Source: Parachlamydiaceae bacterium (GTDB taxonomy: Bacteria > Chlamydiota > Chlamydiia > Chlamydiales > Parachlamydiaceae). Taken from it: 5,451 nt of DNA. A program made the translations under genes and the position numbers. Below are positions 5,265 to 5,451 of this stretch, piece by piece (the stretch's first letter is position 1; every line of letters starts with the position of its first letter). The DNA lies in NCBI GenBank assembly GCA_013698165.1, contig JACCVN010000123.1, positions 1 to 5,451 on the forward strand. The letters run 5' to 3'. The notes under the pieces were generated by a model. It had not been told where the DNA came from. It saw only the letters and a program-made list of their open reading frames with translations, and made no database searches.

Positions 5265-5322
5265 ATATCTGTCTTTACATGTGAAAAAAATTATTTAACC
5301 ACATTTCAGAGAGAAATTAAGT

Positions 5323-5451
5323 ATGTCATATGACCCTTACACCTTTGGCTATCCTTATAATTATGGTTTTCCCCCACCTTCTTTTTTAGCAAGCTCCACT
5401 TCCGGATATCCCCTTCAGGCAAATTGCCCTAGAACCCATACTAAGAATTCG
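5323..5451 (+). CDS. 5' end of a Tyr/Pro/Gly-rich protein gene (partial)
   Basis: An ATG at 5323 opens a frame of 43 codons that continues past the window edge. The N-terminus is rich in Tyr, Pro, Gly and Phe (MSYDPYTFGYPYNYGF then PPPSF) and then turns Ser/Thr-rich. It has no signal peptide and no motif I recognise. A purine-rich AGAGAG about 10 nt upstream is a possible weak ribosome site. It follows the kinase gene by 88 bp on the same strand with no clear terminator between, so co-transcription is possible. It does not resemble a response regulator, which would start with a beta strand and an acidic pair. With only 43 residues visible, a chance ORF cannot be excluded. Confidence 0.5.
   Translation, partial: MSYDPYTFGYPYNYGFPPPSFLASSTSGYPLQANCPRTHTKNS

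Noticed and set aside
1..5451. CRISPR array, complete IS element, phage genes or a defence system
   Set aside because: No regularly spaced direct repeats, transposase, integrase or nuclease gene is present; the only repeats are the inverted pair and microsatellites.

Overview
The window is a moderately AT-rich bacterial chromosome segment. It shows a secreted CAP-domain protein, a two-membrane-segment sensor kinase and a tRNA gene without an encoded CCA end. Weak Shine-Dalgarno sites and A/T-rich promoters fit a low-GC Gram-negative bacterium. A Chlamydia-like (environmental Parachlamydiales-type) or other host-associated lineage is possible, but nothing here proves it.

Left part (1-1212). 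The 3' end of an unrecognised plus-strand gene stops at 185. A 327-bp gap follows, holding weak hairpins and one copy of a GC-rich repeat. Next is a minus-strand gene (513-1019) for a small exported CAP/SCP-domain protein of the YkwD type. A second copy of the same repeat lies beyond its start in opposite orientation, so the CAP gene is bracketed by an inverted repeat. The right copy is the start of a 71-bp nested palindrome, followed by a G/C-run hairpin.

Middle part (1213-3389), all on the minus strand. tRNA-Ser(CGA) is at 1213-1299. A 41-codon ORF at 1353-1478, with a good Shine-Dalgarno sequence, a hydrophobic N-terminus and two CxxC motifs, looks like an overlooked small gene. An intrinsic terminator at 1503-1544 ends a YheS-like ABC-F ATPase gene (1578-3389), a predicted ribosome-acting factor.

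Right part (3390-5451). An 81-bp divergent intergenic region contains a palindromic ATTATAAT and two overlapping plus-strand promoter candidates. It separates the ABC-F gene from a PhoR/WalK-type sensor histidine kinase gene (3471-5234). No response regulator is adjacent. After an 88-bp gap with an ATCT repeat, a new gene starts at 5323 with a Tyr/Pro/Gly-rich N-terminus and runs off the window.

The genes do not form one pathway. The less ordinary content is the small cysteine-pair peptide gene and the inverted GC-rich repeats around the CAP gene.
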